This document shows positions 40,955 to 52,020 of a stretch of DNA of 64,000 bases, piece by piece. Numbering within the stretch: the stretch's first letter is position 1; each line of letters starts with the position of its first letter. A model generated the notes under the pieces. That model had not been told where the DNA came from. It saw only the letters and a program-made list of their open reading frames with translations, and ran no database searches. Source of the stretch: Azorinus chamasolen (lineage: Eukaryota; Mollusca; Bivalvia; Cardiida; Solecurtidae). Location: NCBI GenBank assembly GCA_963576725.1, contig OY755251.1, positions 39,192,048-39,256,047 of the forward strand, given 5' to 3'. Both the position numbers and the translations under genes were made by a program.

Positions 40955-43317
40955 AAACAATCTACTTAAATAATCTGCATGTACATTGCATGCCCTTGGG
41001 ATCCATTCGACATAAAACTTTATACCATTTTTACGGCAAAAATCATGTATATACAGGCACAACGAATGCAATTCTTGTTTGTTACTCCCCGATTCAAGAA
41101 TATAATCTAGATTTTTGTTATCAGTACATAATTTTATGTTTTTATTTTCAAGTAAAACAATGTGACTTTTGAGCAGCCTATACACAGCTGCCAGTTCTCT
41201 CCATGTAGAACTTTTCGCCGCTTCTAGCTGAGACCACGTGCCAAACATTTCCGTATCTTTGAGCATATTGGAAATATCTACAGATTGCAAACGTTCTGAG
41301 TGAAACTGAACGGAACTCTTTTTCGAGAGCTCTGTCAAATCTGAGCTCACTTCCAAAAGCTCAGAAAAATCAAAGCTCTCTTCCGGGAGCTCTTTTAAAC
41401 CTGAACTCGCTACAGGGAGCGCTAAACTAAAGCTCTCCTCCGGGAGCTCTACTAAACCTAAGCTCACTTCCGGGAGCTTTGACCAACCTGCGTCCAGGAG
41501 CGTTGTCAAACATGTGCTAACTTCCGGTAGCTCTAACAAACCTGACCTCACTTCTGGGAGCTGCGAGTTACTTTCCGGAACTCCGACACCATGGATTCGT
41601 GAAAACGACTGACTTACCATTGCGTCTCTAAAGCAAAGCTCAACATCCTGAGCTTTGTGACACAGGCCGAAACCCTGACTATCCGAATTAACTAACACCA
41701 CATAACCACCATACCCTGTGTCACTTGCGTCCGTGAATACGCAAAAATCGGTCTTGAAAGAAGGTATAAAGTCGCGACCTTTAGAGTTTAAAACTCTGAC
41801 GTTTTCTCGCCAGAAGCGTAACTCAGTCACAGCCAATGCATCTACCCTAACTGTATAGTTCCAGCCTACCCTCGAATCTATGCACTTGTGCAGATACCTC
41901 GTTTTCCGACAAACGATTTTACCAAGAACGCTCTGCAGGGAAATGATCTGCCCTGTAACGGATGCAACAAACCTTACAGGTACTAGGCCCGATCCCTCCC
42001 TCTGAATCTGATATAGCAAAGATTCCACAGCTAAAATCAGACGCACAATCCTTTCTTCAGTTATAAACAACCTACTCTGATCGAAATCTAGTTTGTGACC
42101 TAACCAATATGAAATTTTAACTGGAGTCCATTTACACTTATCAAGAGCCAACAAGAAACCAAGCTCGCTTAAGGTTTCTTTAACATAAACGCTAGACATT
42201 TCAGCGTCGGCATATTGAGCCTGCCCACCTATTCCATCATCCAAGAACATTATAACCCTGTGGCCTTTTTCACGCCAGTGCTTAACTGCACACCGTAACG
42301 TTTTTGTAAAAATATGACCCGCCGTCGCCAAACCGAATGGCAAAGAGTTAAAGACGTAATATCTTACGTTATCATCTGCACCCTCGAAATTCCAACAAAA
42401 CCCCAGAAAAGTTCGATGCTCAGGAAAAATATCAATATGATGATATGCACTCTTCAAATCAAACGTAAATGTGTAACTATGCAAGTCAAACATTTCAATA
42501 GCAATTTTGATATCCTCAAATTTGACTTTAAACAAGTGCAATGAGGGGTTAATATGTCTACAATCTAGAACAAGCCTCGGTTTACCTGATTTGCTGAAAG
42601 CTACTGTCAGGGGGTTTACCACCCTTGGAACGAAATCAACTTCAGATACTACACCTTTCTTAATAAGTGAACCTATTTCATTCATTACAAATTCAGAATT
42701 ATCCCTGGCCGACTTATTGTTCTTTAAATATGCACTTGGTGGCTCTACGATAAACGGCAACCTATAACCATTCTCTACAACGTCTAAAATATACCTGCTA
42801 TCTGTTACCTCTTTCCATTTCCCGACCGAGTTCTTTAACCGCCCCACTGGCGAATCTACATGCTTACCTTTGATAGGTTCGACTACCCTGACAGGCTCTG
42901 TCATTGCTCCGTGAGCAGTTACCTCCCTTTCACCAAACTCTAATAGACAAGAAACGATACTTATCTTATTATTTGAGGTCCTGCCCCTCTGCAAACGTTC
43001 GTTTTTCCAGTGACCTGGCTTCCCACACAGAAAGCACAACCCATGACGATGTTGCGGAACCGCTGCAACCGGCACGTCAACCGACGCCTCTGCCCTGGGT
43101 CGAGATCTGACATAAGGCGCCCCTCTTGCTGGGCGCTTCCGAGCTCTTTCTGTCTTTGCCTTCCTGGATGCCCTTGCTTCGGCCTTGTGAATACGTTTCT
43201 CGTCCTCGCTGTCACTAGCTATAGGGTTTGCCTCATATTCTGCGACTGTCCGCCACCCCAGCTCAGACGTGTCGGCAAGCTGAACGAGCTTAAGCCTGCG
43301 TCTCACCAAGTCCTTGG
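40955..43317 (-). CDS. Gag C-terminus fused to reverse transcriptase/RNase H
   Basis: After the intron the frame continues Gag (RRRLKLVQLADTSELGW), then an acidic and basic region and a zinc knuckle CFLCGKPGHW whose fourth ligand is Arg instead of Cys. It runs without a stop into RT: LVLDCRHIN (residues 252-260), FDLKSAYHHI (289-298), SLPFGLATAG and the catalytic FLDDG (361-365). RNase H follows, starting VFTDASDTGYGG. Between its parts lies a block of 10-residue ELPEVSSGL-type repeats. The frame is cut at about 40949 by the nested transposon. Coordinates begin at the last retrotransposon codons before the insertion. Confidence 0.9.
41325..41580 (-). repeat. In-frame 30-bp tandem repeat inside pol
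   Basis: About eight units of GAGCTCACTTCCGGGAGCTC-type sequence (24, 27 or 30 bp). All keep the frame and give ELPEVS.GL-like decapeptides within the RNase H region. Confidence 0.85.
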
Positions 43318-43787
43318 CTGAAAACAAAAAACGTGTTTTAGCGAATGTTTCAAATTCCTTTTTTATTTACCTTGATAATTTGCCTATTAATTGATCTTTA
43401 TCAATTCTACTTTCTATCTGACCGCACTGTATACACATGTAGGCATGCCATAGACACGTGGCATACTTCCATACCTAATCTCTTTAAACACAGAAATTGA
43501 ACCCACCAGCCGATATACTTAACATACATCTCACTTTAATGCCGAGCGTTAGCGAGAGAGCTACTAGCTGAAACTTTAACGACTTAGTCCCAGCTACGGA
43601 TCAAACCTCAGACCTTGAATTACCATAGCAGACGGTCTACCAACTGACCTAACAATGCCATTTACGCATTATTTTTTTTTACCATAAATCACGTGGTTAT
43701 TGCTGCGTGAAGCAATACCAGATACGGACAATTGTCTAGGAACCTGCATATTTAATTAATTCCCATTTCTACAAAAAATACAATTAC
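43318..43787 (-). other. Spliceosomal intron in gag of the retrotransposon
   Basis: In the sense direction the donor is TTGAAG|GTAATTG and the acceptor TTTTTTGTTTTCAG|CC. Splicing joins GAA-G to CC-AAG, giving IIEAKDLVRRRLKLVQLAD, which reads through the normal DIRS Gag domain. 470 bp, with stops in the unspliced frame. Confidence 0.75.
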
Positions 43788-44079
43788 CTTCAATAATTGA
43801 CTGCTTTGCAGCAGCTACATTGTGCTTGTCAATGTTGTCCTCCGCTTCATTCAGACAAGACATAACTTTATGGTTCTGCTTATATTGCTCCTCATTACTT
43901 TTACGCTTGAACTTTGGTGCGTCTAAGACTGAAGGGTTCAAAGAAGAAGAAGAAGATGAAGATGGAGCACTTATCTTTAAAATCATATCCCCAATGCTGT
44001 GAAGCAACTCTGCATTGTTTGCTTGTATGGCGTCTTTAACTTTGCCCTCCACTAAGCGCTGCACATCTTCTGTCTCCAT
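43788..44079 (-). CDS. Gag N-terminal exon of the DIRS-order element
   Basis: Starts METEDVQRLVEGKVKDAIQA. It has a Ser run, then the family-typical APKFKRKSNEEQYKQNHKV near residues 54-72. It is 97 codons plus one base to the splice donor. The ATG lies 54 bp inside repeat A1. Confidence 0.8.
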
Positions 44080-44132
44080 GCCACGTGGTGTTTAAAACTA
44101 TTTGGTAAGCTAAGCGCAAAATAAACTCGATG

Positions 44133-44291
44133 TTGACGGGTTGAAGTCAAGCCTAGAACTGACTAATACACCGCTAACAATACCCATAAACCCACACTGT
44201 ACACTGAGCACAAATTCCACGTGCAAATTTGTGTATCGCTATGTTAAGACATTCGTTCTGCTCTATACTACGTAACGCGCAGAACTACCAA
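44133..44291 (-). repeat. Split direct repeat A1
   Basis: 159-bp partner of 36050-36208. Marks the element's 5' end and probably its promoter. Confidence 0.95.
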
Positions 44292-44403
44292 TTATAATAC
44301 TCAACTAAATTGTCAATTTTCCTTTATGTATTGAGTTTGCTCATAATGAAATTGATTGTGACTGATGTCTTAAGGCTTATTTGACCTATGTGACGTGTGC
44401 TAT

Positions 44404-44623
44404 ACAATAAATACTTTCTAAATACTCGCTATACTCTCTATAACGGTCACTAAATTGTGTTAATTAGTTGGCATTTAGGGCAGGAGGCTGCTGCGTAAAG
44501 CAATGTGAAAGTAAAACAGAACGCTCCTATAGGAACGTTCTGTTTTTCTTTCACCTTGCTTTAAGCAGCCACCTGCCTTTAACACAAAATACTTTTAGTG
44601 GCCGTTATAGAGAGGTTTTATTG
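44404..44623 (+). mobile_element. M1 MITE, GTGAAAGTAAAACAG subtype
   Basis: Left CAATAAATACTTTCTAAATA (worn), right GCCGTTATAGAGAGGTTTTATTG followed by TA. Core palindrome GAAAGTAAAACAGAACGCTC around CCTATAGG. Confidence 0.75.
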
Positions 44624-44629
44624 TATATG

Positions 44630-45055
44630 TTTATTTGTAACAACAATGTACATGGCTGTACATGTTCTGTTCTGTTAATTCAGTGGGTGATTCTCTTCAG
44701 GGTGCCGTCTTACGAATAGCATACCATAATTGTTTTAAGTTCGAAAGTACAACAAACACTGTCAATTGCATTTGCCGAAATTATCGCATCTACTATCGTG
44801 AAGGTTGGCTTCGTATGACACAATTATCCTAAGATATAACACAAGACGTTCGTATTTACCAGTTGAAACTTACAATTATTTCAGTCGCACGATCTTTCTT
44901 GAGACGAGTCCATAGATGGTTTAGATAGAAAACTTAATACTACAGGTCAGTGTCGGTCATAGATTAAATAAATGGACCATAAAACCGGACAGTGGCAGTT
45001 TTATGATAAGCCATTGATCTGTGTATTGTTTAATGAAATATGTTAATAGGTTTAA
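44630..45055. other. No feature recognised
   Basis: Unassigned spacer between two MITEs. Confidence 0.45.
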
Positions 45056-45059
45056 TAGT

Positions 45060-45305
45060 TTAACCCTTTACTCCATAAATACCTTTATATGCCTTTGCAA
45101 ACAGAGTAGACCCAGGTCAGATGACTCCTGTAGGATCCGTCTGATAAGGGTCTGCTCTGTTGGCTCTTGATGTAATATAGATATGGTTCTACAGTTTCTG
45201 CCTTAGCCAAAGATTTGCGTGTCCATGTGCTGTTTTTAAAGTTGGTCTAATTAATTTTCATGATGTCATATTTCTTAAATGGATATTCATGGAGTAAAGA
45301 GTAAA
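45060..45305 (+). mobile_element. H1 hairpin MITE, complete
   Basis: TTAACCCTTTACTCCATAAA to ATATTCATGGAGTAAAGAGTAAA, palindrome about 45096-45165. Confidence 0.85.
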
Positions 45306-45439
45306 TATATTATTTACATACTGAATGTTTTCTGCCACCTGTGAGTAAATTGTATCCAGATGTTTAGTGTGACTTTACTTGCATGTGTAAACATTGTATC
45401 CACGTGCTAAGTGTGACTTTACTTGGATATGTAGCATGG

Positions 45440-46036
45440 TCTTACCGTCTATCGAACCTCTTAACCTTTGACCAGGAACAGAAAAAGTTTACCGTGAATA
45501 TTGAAGAAAAAAATAAATCAGCAGTTCAAAATAATCTTTTATACATACCTTGAAACAATTAAGTAATTTTATTCTCATCTATTAATCCCAAAACAATCCA
45601 GTGTTCCCCACCACCCGCATAACAAAAACAAAAATGGCTGCCAGAAAAATATCACCTGCTTATCGAACCTTTATTTTAGAAACTGTTTACTGTAACATAA
45701 TACTCATAGTCACGTGATTTCATAATGGGCACGCGACCTTTGCATAAGATGAAGTGGTCAGAGCTGTCAAACATTTTTAATGTGTTACACTTTTCAATTT
45801 ATGTTGATATTCTATAACGTATTAAGAGTTTTCTCATGTTTAGCGTAGTTGAAGGAAAAATAAACTGTATTGACCTGTTTACGACGTATATTTCGTTTTT
45901 AAAGCTACGAGGCGTTGTTTACAGACAAAGCAACGGTACTCATGATTTTATGACGTAGTATGCACTTGTGCATGCGTAAAAAAATAAAAAATGAAAGGTT
46001 CGATAAACAGGTGAGGTTCGATAGAAGGTGAGTCTA
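45440..46036. mobile_element. Candidate ~600-bp TIR element
   Basis: TCTTACCGTCTATCGAACCTC at the left is matched in inverse by GAGGTTCGATAGAAGGTGAGT at the right (about 85%). A second inner pair is CACCTGCTTATCGAACCTTT / AAAGGTTCGATAAACAGGTG. No coding content. Confidence 0.6.
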
Positions 46037-46257
46037 CGATAAACATTGTATAGGATGCTACGTGCGACTTTATTTGCATAATACATATTGTAAAAATATT
46101 GATTCCAGATTAGGCACCGAGTACCTTGGCGTCTTATCATGTTTTGATATATTTTACACTAGAAAAATAGTTCAGAAAGATGTAAACAATATAAGTAAAT
46201 ACATGTACAGCAAATCAGGGTTTTCGCAGATATGTCATTCTTTCTGTAGGATTAGAG

Positions 46258-46451
46258 TTAACCCTTCTCTGCCATGAAGACGAATCTGTGATATACATGT
46301 ATGCAAACAGTTTGGATCCAGATGAGATGCATCTCGGCGTCTCTTCAGGATCAAAACTGTTTGACACTCGTTATGTTTTTATAACGAAATTGAAGAATCG
46401 TCCACTCGAAAACCTGAAACCAGACGACAATGCTGACACTGAAACGGTTAA
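46258..46451 (+). mobile_element. H3 hairpin MITE upstream of the GT31 gene
   Basis: TTAACCCTTCTCTGCCATG, palindrome AAACAGTTTGGATCCAGATG / TTCAGGATCAAAACTGTTTG, AACCAGACGACAATGCTG, terminus GAAACGGTTAA. It ends 100 bp before the start codon. Confidence 0.85.
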
Positions 46452-46550
46452 CCTTTATCAATATAATCTTTATTTTATAATCGCAAATAAAGATGTAAAG
46501 CGTACAGATTCTCTGAAAATTACACTGTCCAGAAATCAATCTTTGTAGTG

Positions 46551-47600
46551 ATGATTGAATCTTCGTATAACATGCGTTGTTTGAAGAAGAGAAAAACTCT
46601 GTTTGTAGTGATAACGACTCTGGTCGTCTTTACTTTATGTGTGGTTTGGACTGGCACGATGAATAAATCTCGTGTGAAATGGCCAAATGAAGAAAGACGG
46701 GAAAAGGATAATCGTGTCCTTGTTAATGAATACGGTGTTAGAGAAAAACATTTATGGAAGACTGTGCCGCCATTTTACCCATTAAATGGGACAGGGGTAT
46801 CTGTAAACATAGCTGGTGTGTTCGATACATCAGTCATGGATTCGTTTTGTGCTAAACATCCTGAAATGCAAGCTATTGTTCCTATATATAGCGCTTGTGA
46901 AAATGTTGACAGACGAATAGCAGTTAGACAAACACTAGGGCGGACATGCATTGAGTGTAAATGTAAGCTTTTCTTCATCGTCGGAGTGTCGAAGAACGAA
47001 ACTGTAAACAACAAAGTGAAGGATGAGATGGAACGTGAAAAGGACATTCTTGTAATAGACAAAATTGACACATACAGGGACCTCAATAACAAAGCTGTTG
47101 CTATGTTAGACTGGTTAATTGCACATTGTACAGAGCCAAAATACGTTATTCACTGCCTTGATGATGCTTACGTCGACTTTAGGTATTTCCTTAATCAGTT
47201 AAAGGGCATCAAATACGACAATTACATATATGGATTCCATCAGCCGGGTTCTAGACCCGGTCGTGTTAGAGGGTCCAAAATATATTTAAGTCGGAATGAG
47301 TATCCATTGGAAGTTTTGCCCAACTATATATACGGACCTGCTTACGCCTTCTTGAATTCAAACACAAAAACATTACGCGAAAATGTCCACAAAGTAGATT
47401 ATTGCTGGGTGGAGGACTATTGGCTGACAGGACACGTGGCACGTGAAAGTGGAACAACACTCATTGCTTCCAATCTAAGCGTACTGCAAGGTAGTAGCAT
47501 CCGCGATGGCGTTACATTGAGAAATTTCTTTTATATACACCCTGTGACAGTTAGCGGATTCTATGACATATTCAAAAGAACATCAGCGGATAAATCATGA
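46551..47600 (+). CDS. GT31 beta-1,3-galactosyltransferase-like enzyme
   Basis: 349 residues in a single exon. Topology is type II: a short basic cytosolic tail (CLKKRK), one membrane anchor at about residues 16-34 (TLFVVITTLVVFTLCVVW), then a lumenal catalytic domain, as for Golgi glycosyltransferases. Family blocks appear in order: RRIAVRQTLG (121-130), DTYRDLNNKAVAMLDW (173-188), the DxD-position block CLDDAYVDF (202-210), YPLEVLPNYIYGPAYAF (251-267) and VEDYWLTG (287-294). The metal-binding block reads DDA rather than the common DDD, so activity is uncertain. Potential N-glycosylation sites are NGT, NET and NLS. Start chosen at the ATG of 46551; a second ATG lies at 46572. The exact acceptor sugar cannot be told. 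Confidence 0.85.
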   Translation: MIESSYNMRCLKKRKTLFVVITTLVVFTLCVVWTGTMNKSRVKWPNEERREKDNRVLVNEYGVREKHLWKTVPPFYPLNGTGVSVNIAGVFDTSVMDSFCAKHPEMQAIVPIYSACENVDRRIAVRQTLGRTCIECKCKLFFIVGVSKNETVNNKVKDEMEREKDILVIDKIDTYRDLNNKAVAMLDWLIAHCTEPKYVIHCLDDAYVDFRYFLNQLKGIKYDNYIYGFHQPGSRPGRVRGSKIYLSRNEYPLEVLPNYIYGPAYAFLNSNTKTLRENVHKVDYCWVEDYWLTGHVARESGTTLIASNLSVLQGSSIRDGVTLRNFFYIHPVTVSGFYDIFKRTSADKS

Positions 47601-47632
47601 TCAGTACCTGATTTAGCCATTATTGGCGCTTG

Positions 47633-47638
47633 AATAAA
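47633..47638 (+). promoter_or_regulatory. Polyadenylation signal of the GT31 gene
   Basis: AATAAA 32 bp after the stop codon. A T-rich stretch follows. Confidence 0.6.
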
Positions 47639-47714
47639 CCATTTTATTATATCTCAATATATCCTTTAATGCAAAACCCCCATAGACCTAAAATGCGATA
47701 TGATAATATATCAC

Positions 47715-47945
47715 CCTCAGATTGAGCTTCCAGGTAAATATATCAGGATATATCAACCCTCAAAATGAGTTTCCAAGTGTATATATCAGGATATATCACC
47801 CTCAGAATGAGTTTCCAAGTGTATATATCAGGATATATCATCCTCAGAATGAGTTTCCAAGTGTATATATCAGGATATATCACCCTCAGAATGAGTTTCC
47901 TGGTGTGTATATCAGGATATATCACCCTCAGACTGAGTTTAACTA
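47715..47945. repeat. 42-bp tandem repeat, 5 units
   Basis: Unit ATCACCCTCAGAATGAGTTT, CCAAGTGTATATATCAGGAT plus AT. It lies just 3' of the GT31 transcript end. The open frames here are by-products of the 42-bp period. Confidence 0.95.
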
Positions 47946-47984
47946 ATAGTGTACTTTTAAACTCTTTCGGTATAATAAAATAAT

Positions 47985-48170
47985 TAAGGCATGGTTGTTG
48001 GGGTGATAGAGGATATTGTCAACCCCATAGCTGGCATATTTACCCCTCGGCTGCGCCTCTGTAAAAATCACCTTTTGAAACCTTTTGTGATCAATGGAGC
48101 ATTTGTAATAAAATGCTCTATTTAACATAATGGTTTCAAAAATACACAACTCTAACTTTTCGCGGGGTGA
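47985..48170. mobile_element. H5-like MITE, worn
   Basis: Core palindrome TTTTGAAACCTTTTGTGATC ... TAACATAATGGTTTCAAAA around an AATGCTC loop. Termini unclear. Confidence 0.55.
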
Positions 48171-48189
48171 GCATGCCCCCAGATCCCTA

Positions 48190-48421
48190 TAACCATTTCA
48201 CGTATTTGCAAACAGGGTATATCCAAATCAGATGGCTCATATGGGAGTCGTCTGATCAGGGTCTGCTCTAGCTGTTCGCTTATGGTATAATATAGATATG
48301 ATTCTACAGTTTCTGTCTGAGCCAGAACATCCTGACTTGTGTATATATGCCATTATAAAAATCAGCCAATAAATATTGATTCTATAATTATTACATGAAT
48401 ATTAAACAAGGAAAGGCTTAA
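48190..48421 (+). mobile_element. H1 hairpin MITE
   Basis: ATTTGCAAACAGGGTATATCC palindrome at 48205-48280. Right arm ends ACATGAATATTAAACAAGG then AAAGGCTTAA. Confidence 0.7.
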
Positions 48422-48504
48422 CTAACATGACTTGTGTTACATTGGTGCTCTCTTTAATTCCTAAACAAACATTTTTTCCATTTCTTTCGAAATTAACAAT
48501 CGAG

Positions 48505-48870
48505 GTGTCAGACAGTTTGCAACCTGATAAAATGTCGTATTATTCGGTAATTCATCTGGTTAAAATATGTTAGCAAATACCTATACATGTATTTATAATA
48601 CATGCATTGGTTGTTTCTCTTACATGTAGTTTGAAACCACTGTGCTTTCGGCCGTACATTTGGAATCTAAACCCTTCTCATGCTAATGTCCCTTGCAATC
48701 ATTGTAATCCAGTTAGCTTAGTCCTTTGAGAAACAATTGGCCGAGAAGCAAACAGTTTGGATCCTGGTGAGACGCCGAGTAATCAAAACTGTTATGTTAA
48801 TTTGTAGATCTTTTTATAAATATTTTGGAGAAATGTCCACTCTAAAACTTCAAGCTGACGACAAGGTAGG
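48505..48870 (+). mobile_element. Two worn H3 MITEs
   Basis: GACAGTTTGCAACCTGATAA at 48511 and AAACAGTTTGGATCCTGGTG at 48750. The second is followed by ACTTCAAGCTGACGAC. Neither is complete. Confidence 0.55.
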
Positions 48871-49027
48871 GCCTATCAAGTAGAAAAAATGTCTGACAGT
48901 GAAACTCGTTGTAACTAGCTATTTTATGTTATAAACAAGCATTATGCCTTGCAATGGTACCTACCGTTATCCTAGTTTAAGTTTTAACAATTACTGTCTC
49001 GAAATCTGTAACAGTAAATTAACTGTA

Positions 49028-49222
49028 CAGTAAACCCCCTCTAATGCGACCAGCAAAAAGGGACATAATTCACAGTGGCAGAGGCAGGTGGTAGCTTAAT
49101 CCAGGACGAAAGTTACACAGAAAGGAGCTTTCTGCATAATTTTCGTCATGCATTAAGCAACCACCTGCTTATGAAGATATCCATGTGTGTTAAGTAAGTG
49201 GTCGCATATGAGTGTTCTACTG
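49028..49222 (+). mobile_element. M1 hairpin MITE, complete
   Basis: CAGTAAACCCCCTCTAATGC to GTCGCATATGAGTGTTCTACTG, TA-flanked. Core CCAGGACGAAAGTTACACAG with complement. Confidence 0.85.
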
Positions 49223-49224
49223 TA

Positions 49225-49595
49225 TTTATTGAGATTGCCTCATACGGGAAGTTATTGAACGTACACATTTATACCTATAGCGAACGCATGATATTAACTG
49301 GTGTGTAAATCATTGTTTTCAACACGTCTATTGTCTTTTAATATTTCTTTGCTTGTTTTCATTTTATTTGTTTGTTCGTTGATATAAATTTTCCGGTAAT
49401 AAAGTTTTTAACCTCTCTTTCACTGCATTTTATTTAATTCCATTAAATTCGCCTCTCCCTTTAGGCAGAATCGTCTGAATTCTGTATTACTATTGAATCT
49501 ACGTTTCTGCTTTGACTATATTCTCGGCAATGTTGGATTGATCTAATTGCCGCAGCACGGATGGAAAAATAGTAAAGTCAAGCAGGGAAAGCCAC
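49225..49595. other. No feature recognised
   Basis: AT-rich spacer. Confidence 0.45.
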
Positions 49596-49599
49596 ACAC

Positions 49600-52020
49600 A
49601 AGACGCAACGACTACCAAAACACTGATAGCAAACAAACGAGACAAACACACACGCGCGCACACGTACACTTACACACTGGGGTTTAAACTGGTTTAAGGA
49701 CGTCGTATCCTCACATTTGTCTCAAGGTTACCCTAGTTAATGAACAGTGTAAATATAGAGATATCCCCGCCAGACTTCCCTACAGCATAGTTGCTGAAAC
49801 TTGTTAAAAATATAGATTTAATTATTTTTTAATATGAAGGTCAAATTGAATGGAGGTAAACAAACGGCCATTGCTGGAAATACCTTAACGGGCACTATGA
49901 TCAGGGCTGGGATAAATTATATGTCAAATGTCAAACAGTTAATGCCAGTCCAACTGCAAATGTAAGCCAGTTTGCCAATCTCACGCTTATATAATTACTG
50001 GATGTCAGATGATATGAAAGTACAAAAATGAGTCATGCAGGAAACACCACATACAGAACAAACAGTCGCCCAAACAGCAACACAAGGAAACAGCAAATGT
50101 ACATAACGATAAAAACATCAAGAGTCACACAAAGACAAAACAAACATACAATCGGGGGAAGATGGAAATACCGCCTTGGAACGGTCAGTGACAAATGTCA
50201 CTGGGGGTTTAACCGGTTTATGGGCACCCAACCTCACACTTATTCCATCTCCACCCTAAAAAACAGTGTAAATAAACGTATCCCCTCTCCGACAAACTAA
50301 ACAACCGCGATGGCAAATACAGTGGTAAAGTGCATGTATAACGAAAACATTTAAGTGAACAAACTGTATCCACCTATCGCTAGTGTACTCAATGATTGAG
50401 CTGCAAACAGTAACTATAGAAAAGTAATAAAGGGTACGACAAAAACGAAATAGTACAGATACCTGACGTCCTCCTTCCGTTTCTTGATTTAAGAGGTCGC
50501 CTTCATAGAGTACGAAACCTTTCTTGTCGGCGCACATGGCCAGCGTGATTGCCAACTGTAAAAGGGTTAACAACCAAACTTGCAGTATGTTGTAGTACTA
50601 AAGGATCATATCCCTTTTTAATGAATTTTTTAACATATTTGATGAACAAAGTGAGAAAATGGGTATGTCCAATAATTTTACGAAGTTTGTAAATCACATC
50701 ATTATAAAATTCAGGATGTGAAACACCGTGTCGCAGAAGTGCCTTGAGATTACATTGGTACTTGCCAATAAGTGAGAGAGTTCGATAGTAAAATTTAGAG
50801 AAAGTTTTTCTTAGTTTATGGTATCTATATCCATGCCTAAGCAGCTTTTCAGTTAAAATGAGATTTCGACTGTTAAAATCGTCAATAGATGAACAAGCTC
50901 TAGCAAAACGAATAAGTTGAGATATATAAACCCCGTAAGATGGGACACGGGGAACATCTCCGTCAAGATGAGGGAAATTTACAATATTAAAATCAAAATC
51001 ATCTCTTTTGTCATATATTTTAGAAGAAATAATTCCATTATCAATTTTAAGGTCTAGATAAAAAAAGCTGCATAATTGTCGGACGGGTTAGCTTTATTGA
51101 ATGTGAGTTCTTTAGGATAAATTGTAGGAATCAGAGTATCAAAGAAAGGGTTATCTAAGTTAAAAACATCATCCAAATACCGTGAAGTTTCGTTGAAGGC
51201 TTTTATAACATCTTCTTGTGATTGTGGATTCAAACGTAACATGAAATCTCTCTCATAGCAGTACAAAAACAAATCTGCGACAAGTGGTGCACAATTCGTA
51301 CCCATAGGAATGCCAATTACCTATCGGTATATAGCATTCCCATAACGTACAAATATGTTATCCGAAAGAAAGGTTAGTGATTCGCAAACTTCTGAGCAAG
51401 TCCAATTGGTGTAATATATCATTTGCTCGTCAGTAAAGGCTTTTTCAGCATTACATGCCAGAAATGATGTTTTTTCCCGGGCAAATACTTTCTGGATTAA
51501 GTTAGTCAGTTTATCTTTAATTAAAATATGAGGAAGAGTTGTGTATAAAGTAGAAAAATCGTACGTGCTTACAGTGGATGCAAGACACCTTTTGTTCCTA
51601 AGTTTGTTTAAGACTTCTGAAGAGTTCTTAATAGAACAGAAGATATTTATTCCAGAATTTTCATAAGTCTTATCACAGTAGAATTTTACATGTTCTTTTA
51701 CCTTCGTTAAACAAGAAGTCAAAAGTATAGACAATTTGGTAGTTGTAGAGGAGCTAGAATTTGCAATGAAACGCTTTATATGTTTTTTATGTAGTTTTGG
51801 TAACCAATACGTTGTAGGAAATATGGAAAAATAGTCAACACCATCAAACAAGAAACGGTAAAGCCACAAGACAAAACATAGCAGGACGCATATCAAGACG
51901 AAAAACATTAAACATTAAGCATATTAAACAACAAAATTGACCATAGACTGAAAGCAGGAGTACCGCCTTGGAACGGCCAGTAACTAAAATAAGCTACTGG
52001 GGGACTTAAACCTGGTTTAC
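49600..52020 (-). mobile_element. Penelope-like retroelement relic
   Basis: The minus-strand RT body (51908-50570) is flanked by direct repeats in the same orientation. ACCGCCTTGGAACGGCCAGT at 51962 and ACCGCCTTGGAACGGTCAGT at 50168 both lead into GGGGGTTTAAACCGGTTTA-like sequence. A third partial copy lies near 49680-49745. This resembles the pseudo-LTR arrangement of Penelope-like elements. The 5' part of the coding region is missing. Confidence 0.75.
50570..51908 (-). pseudogene. Penelope-type reverse transcriptase, broken
   Basis: The frame reads TTYWLPKLHKKHIKRFIANS and STYDFSTLYTTLPHILIKDK, then an in-frame TAG at about 51319-51321 just before the conserved GIPMGTNCAPL. YERDFM and the catalytic YLDD follow. 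A frameshift falls in the run of seven T (minus sense) near 51061, after which the C-terminal part continues to about 50560. No GIY-YIG endonuclease is visible in the readable part. It could have been N-terminal and lost, or absent. Confidence 0.85.

Larger units (their letters stand above)
35581..44291 (-). mobile_element. DIRS-order retrotransposon with split direct repeats
   Basis: In the minus-strand sense the order is A1 (44291-44133), gag, RT/RNase H, tyrosine recombinase, B1 (36271-36207), A2 (36208-36050), a 404-bp spacer, B2 (35645-35581). The A copies are 159 bp each and the B copies 65 bp each, nearly identical by eye. The A1 ... B1-A2-B2 layout plus a tyrosine recombinase instead of an integrase marks the PAT/Ngaro-like branch rather than DIRS1 proper (which has inverted repeats). 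Without the nested insertion it would be about 5.6 kb, a usual size for the order. In-frame stops and the insertion make it inactive. Confidence 0.9.

Noticed and set aside
42314..43321. Plus-strand open frames within the retrotransposon
   Set aside because: Shadows of the minus-strand gag-pol frame.
50463..50555. Apparent host exon (LAITLAMCADKKGFVLYEG) with GT/AG borders
   Set aside because: It overlaps the C-terminal end of the Penelope-like RT (HTASLVVNPFTVGN) in another frame. The splice-like borders are probably accidental.
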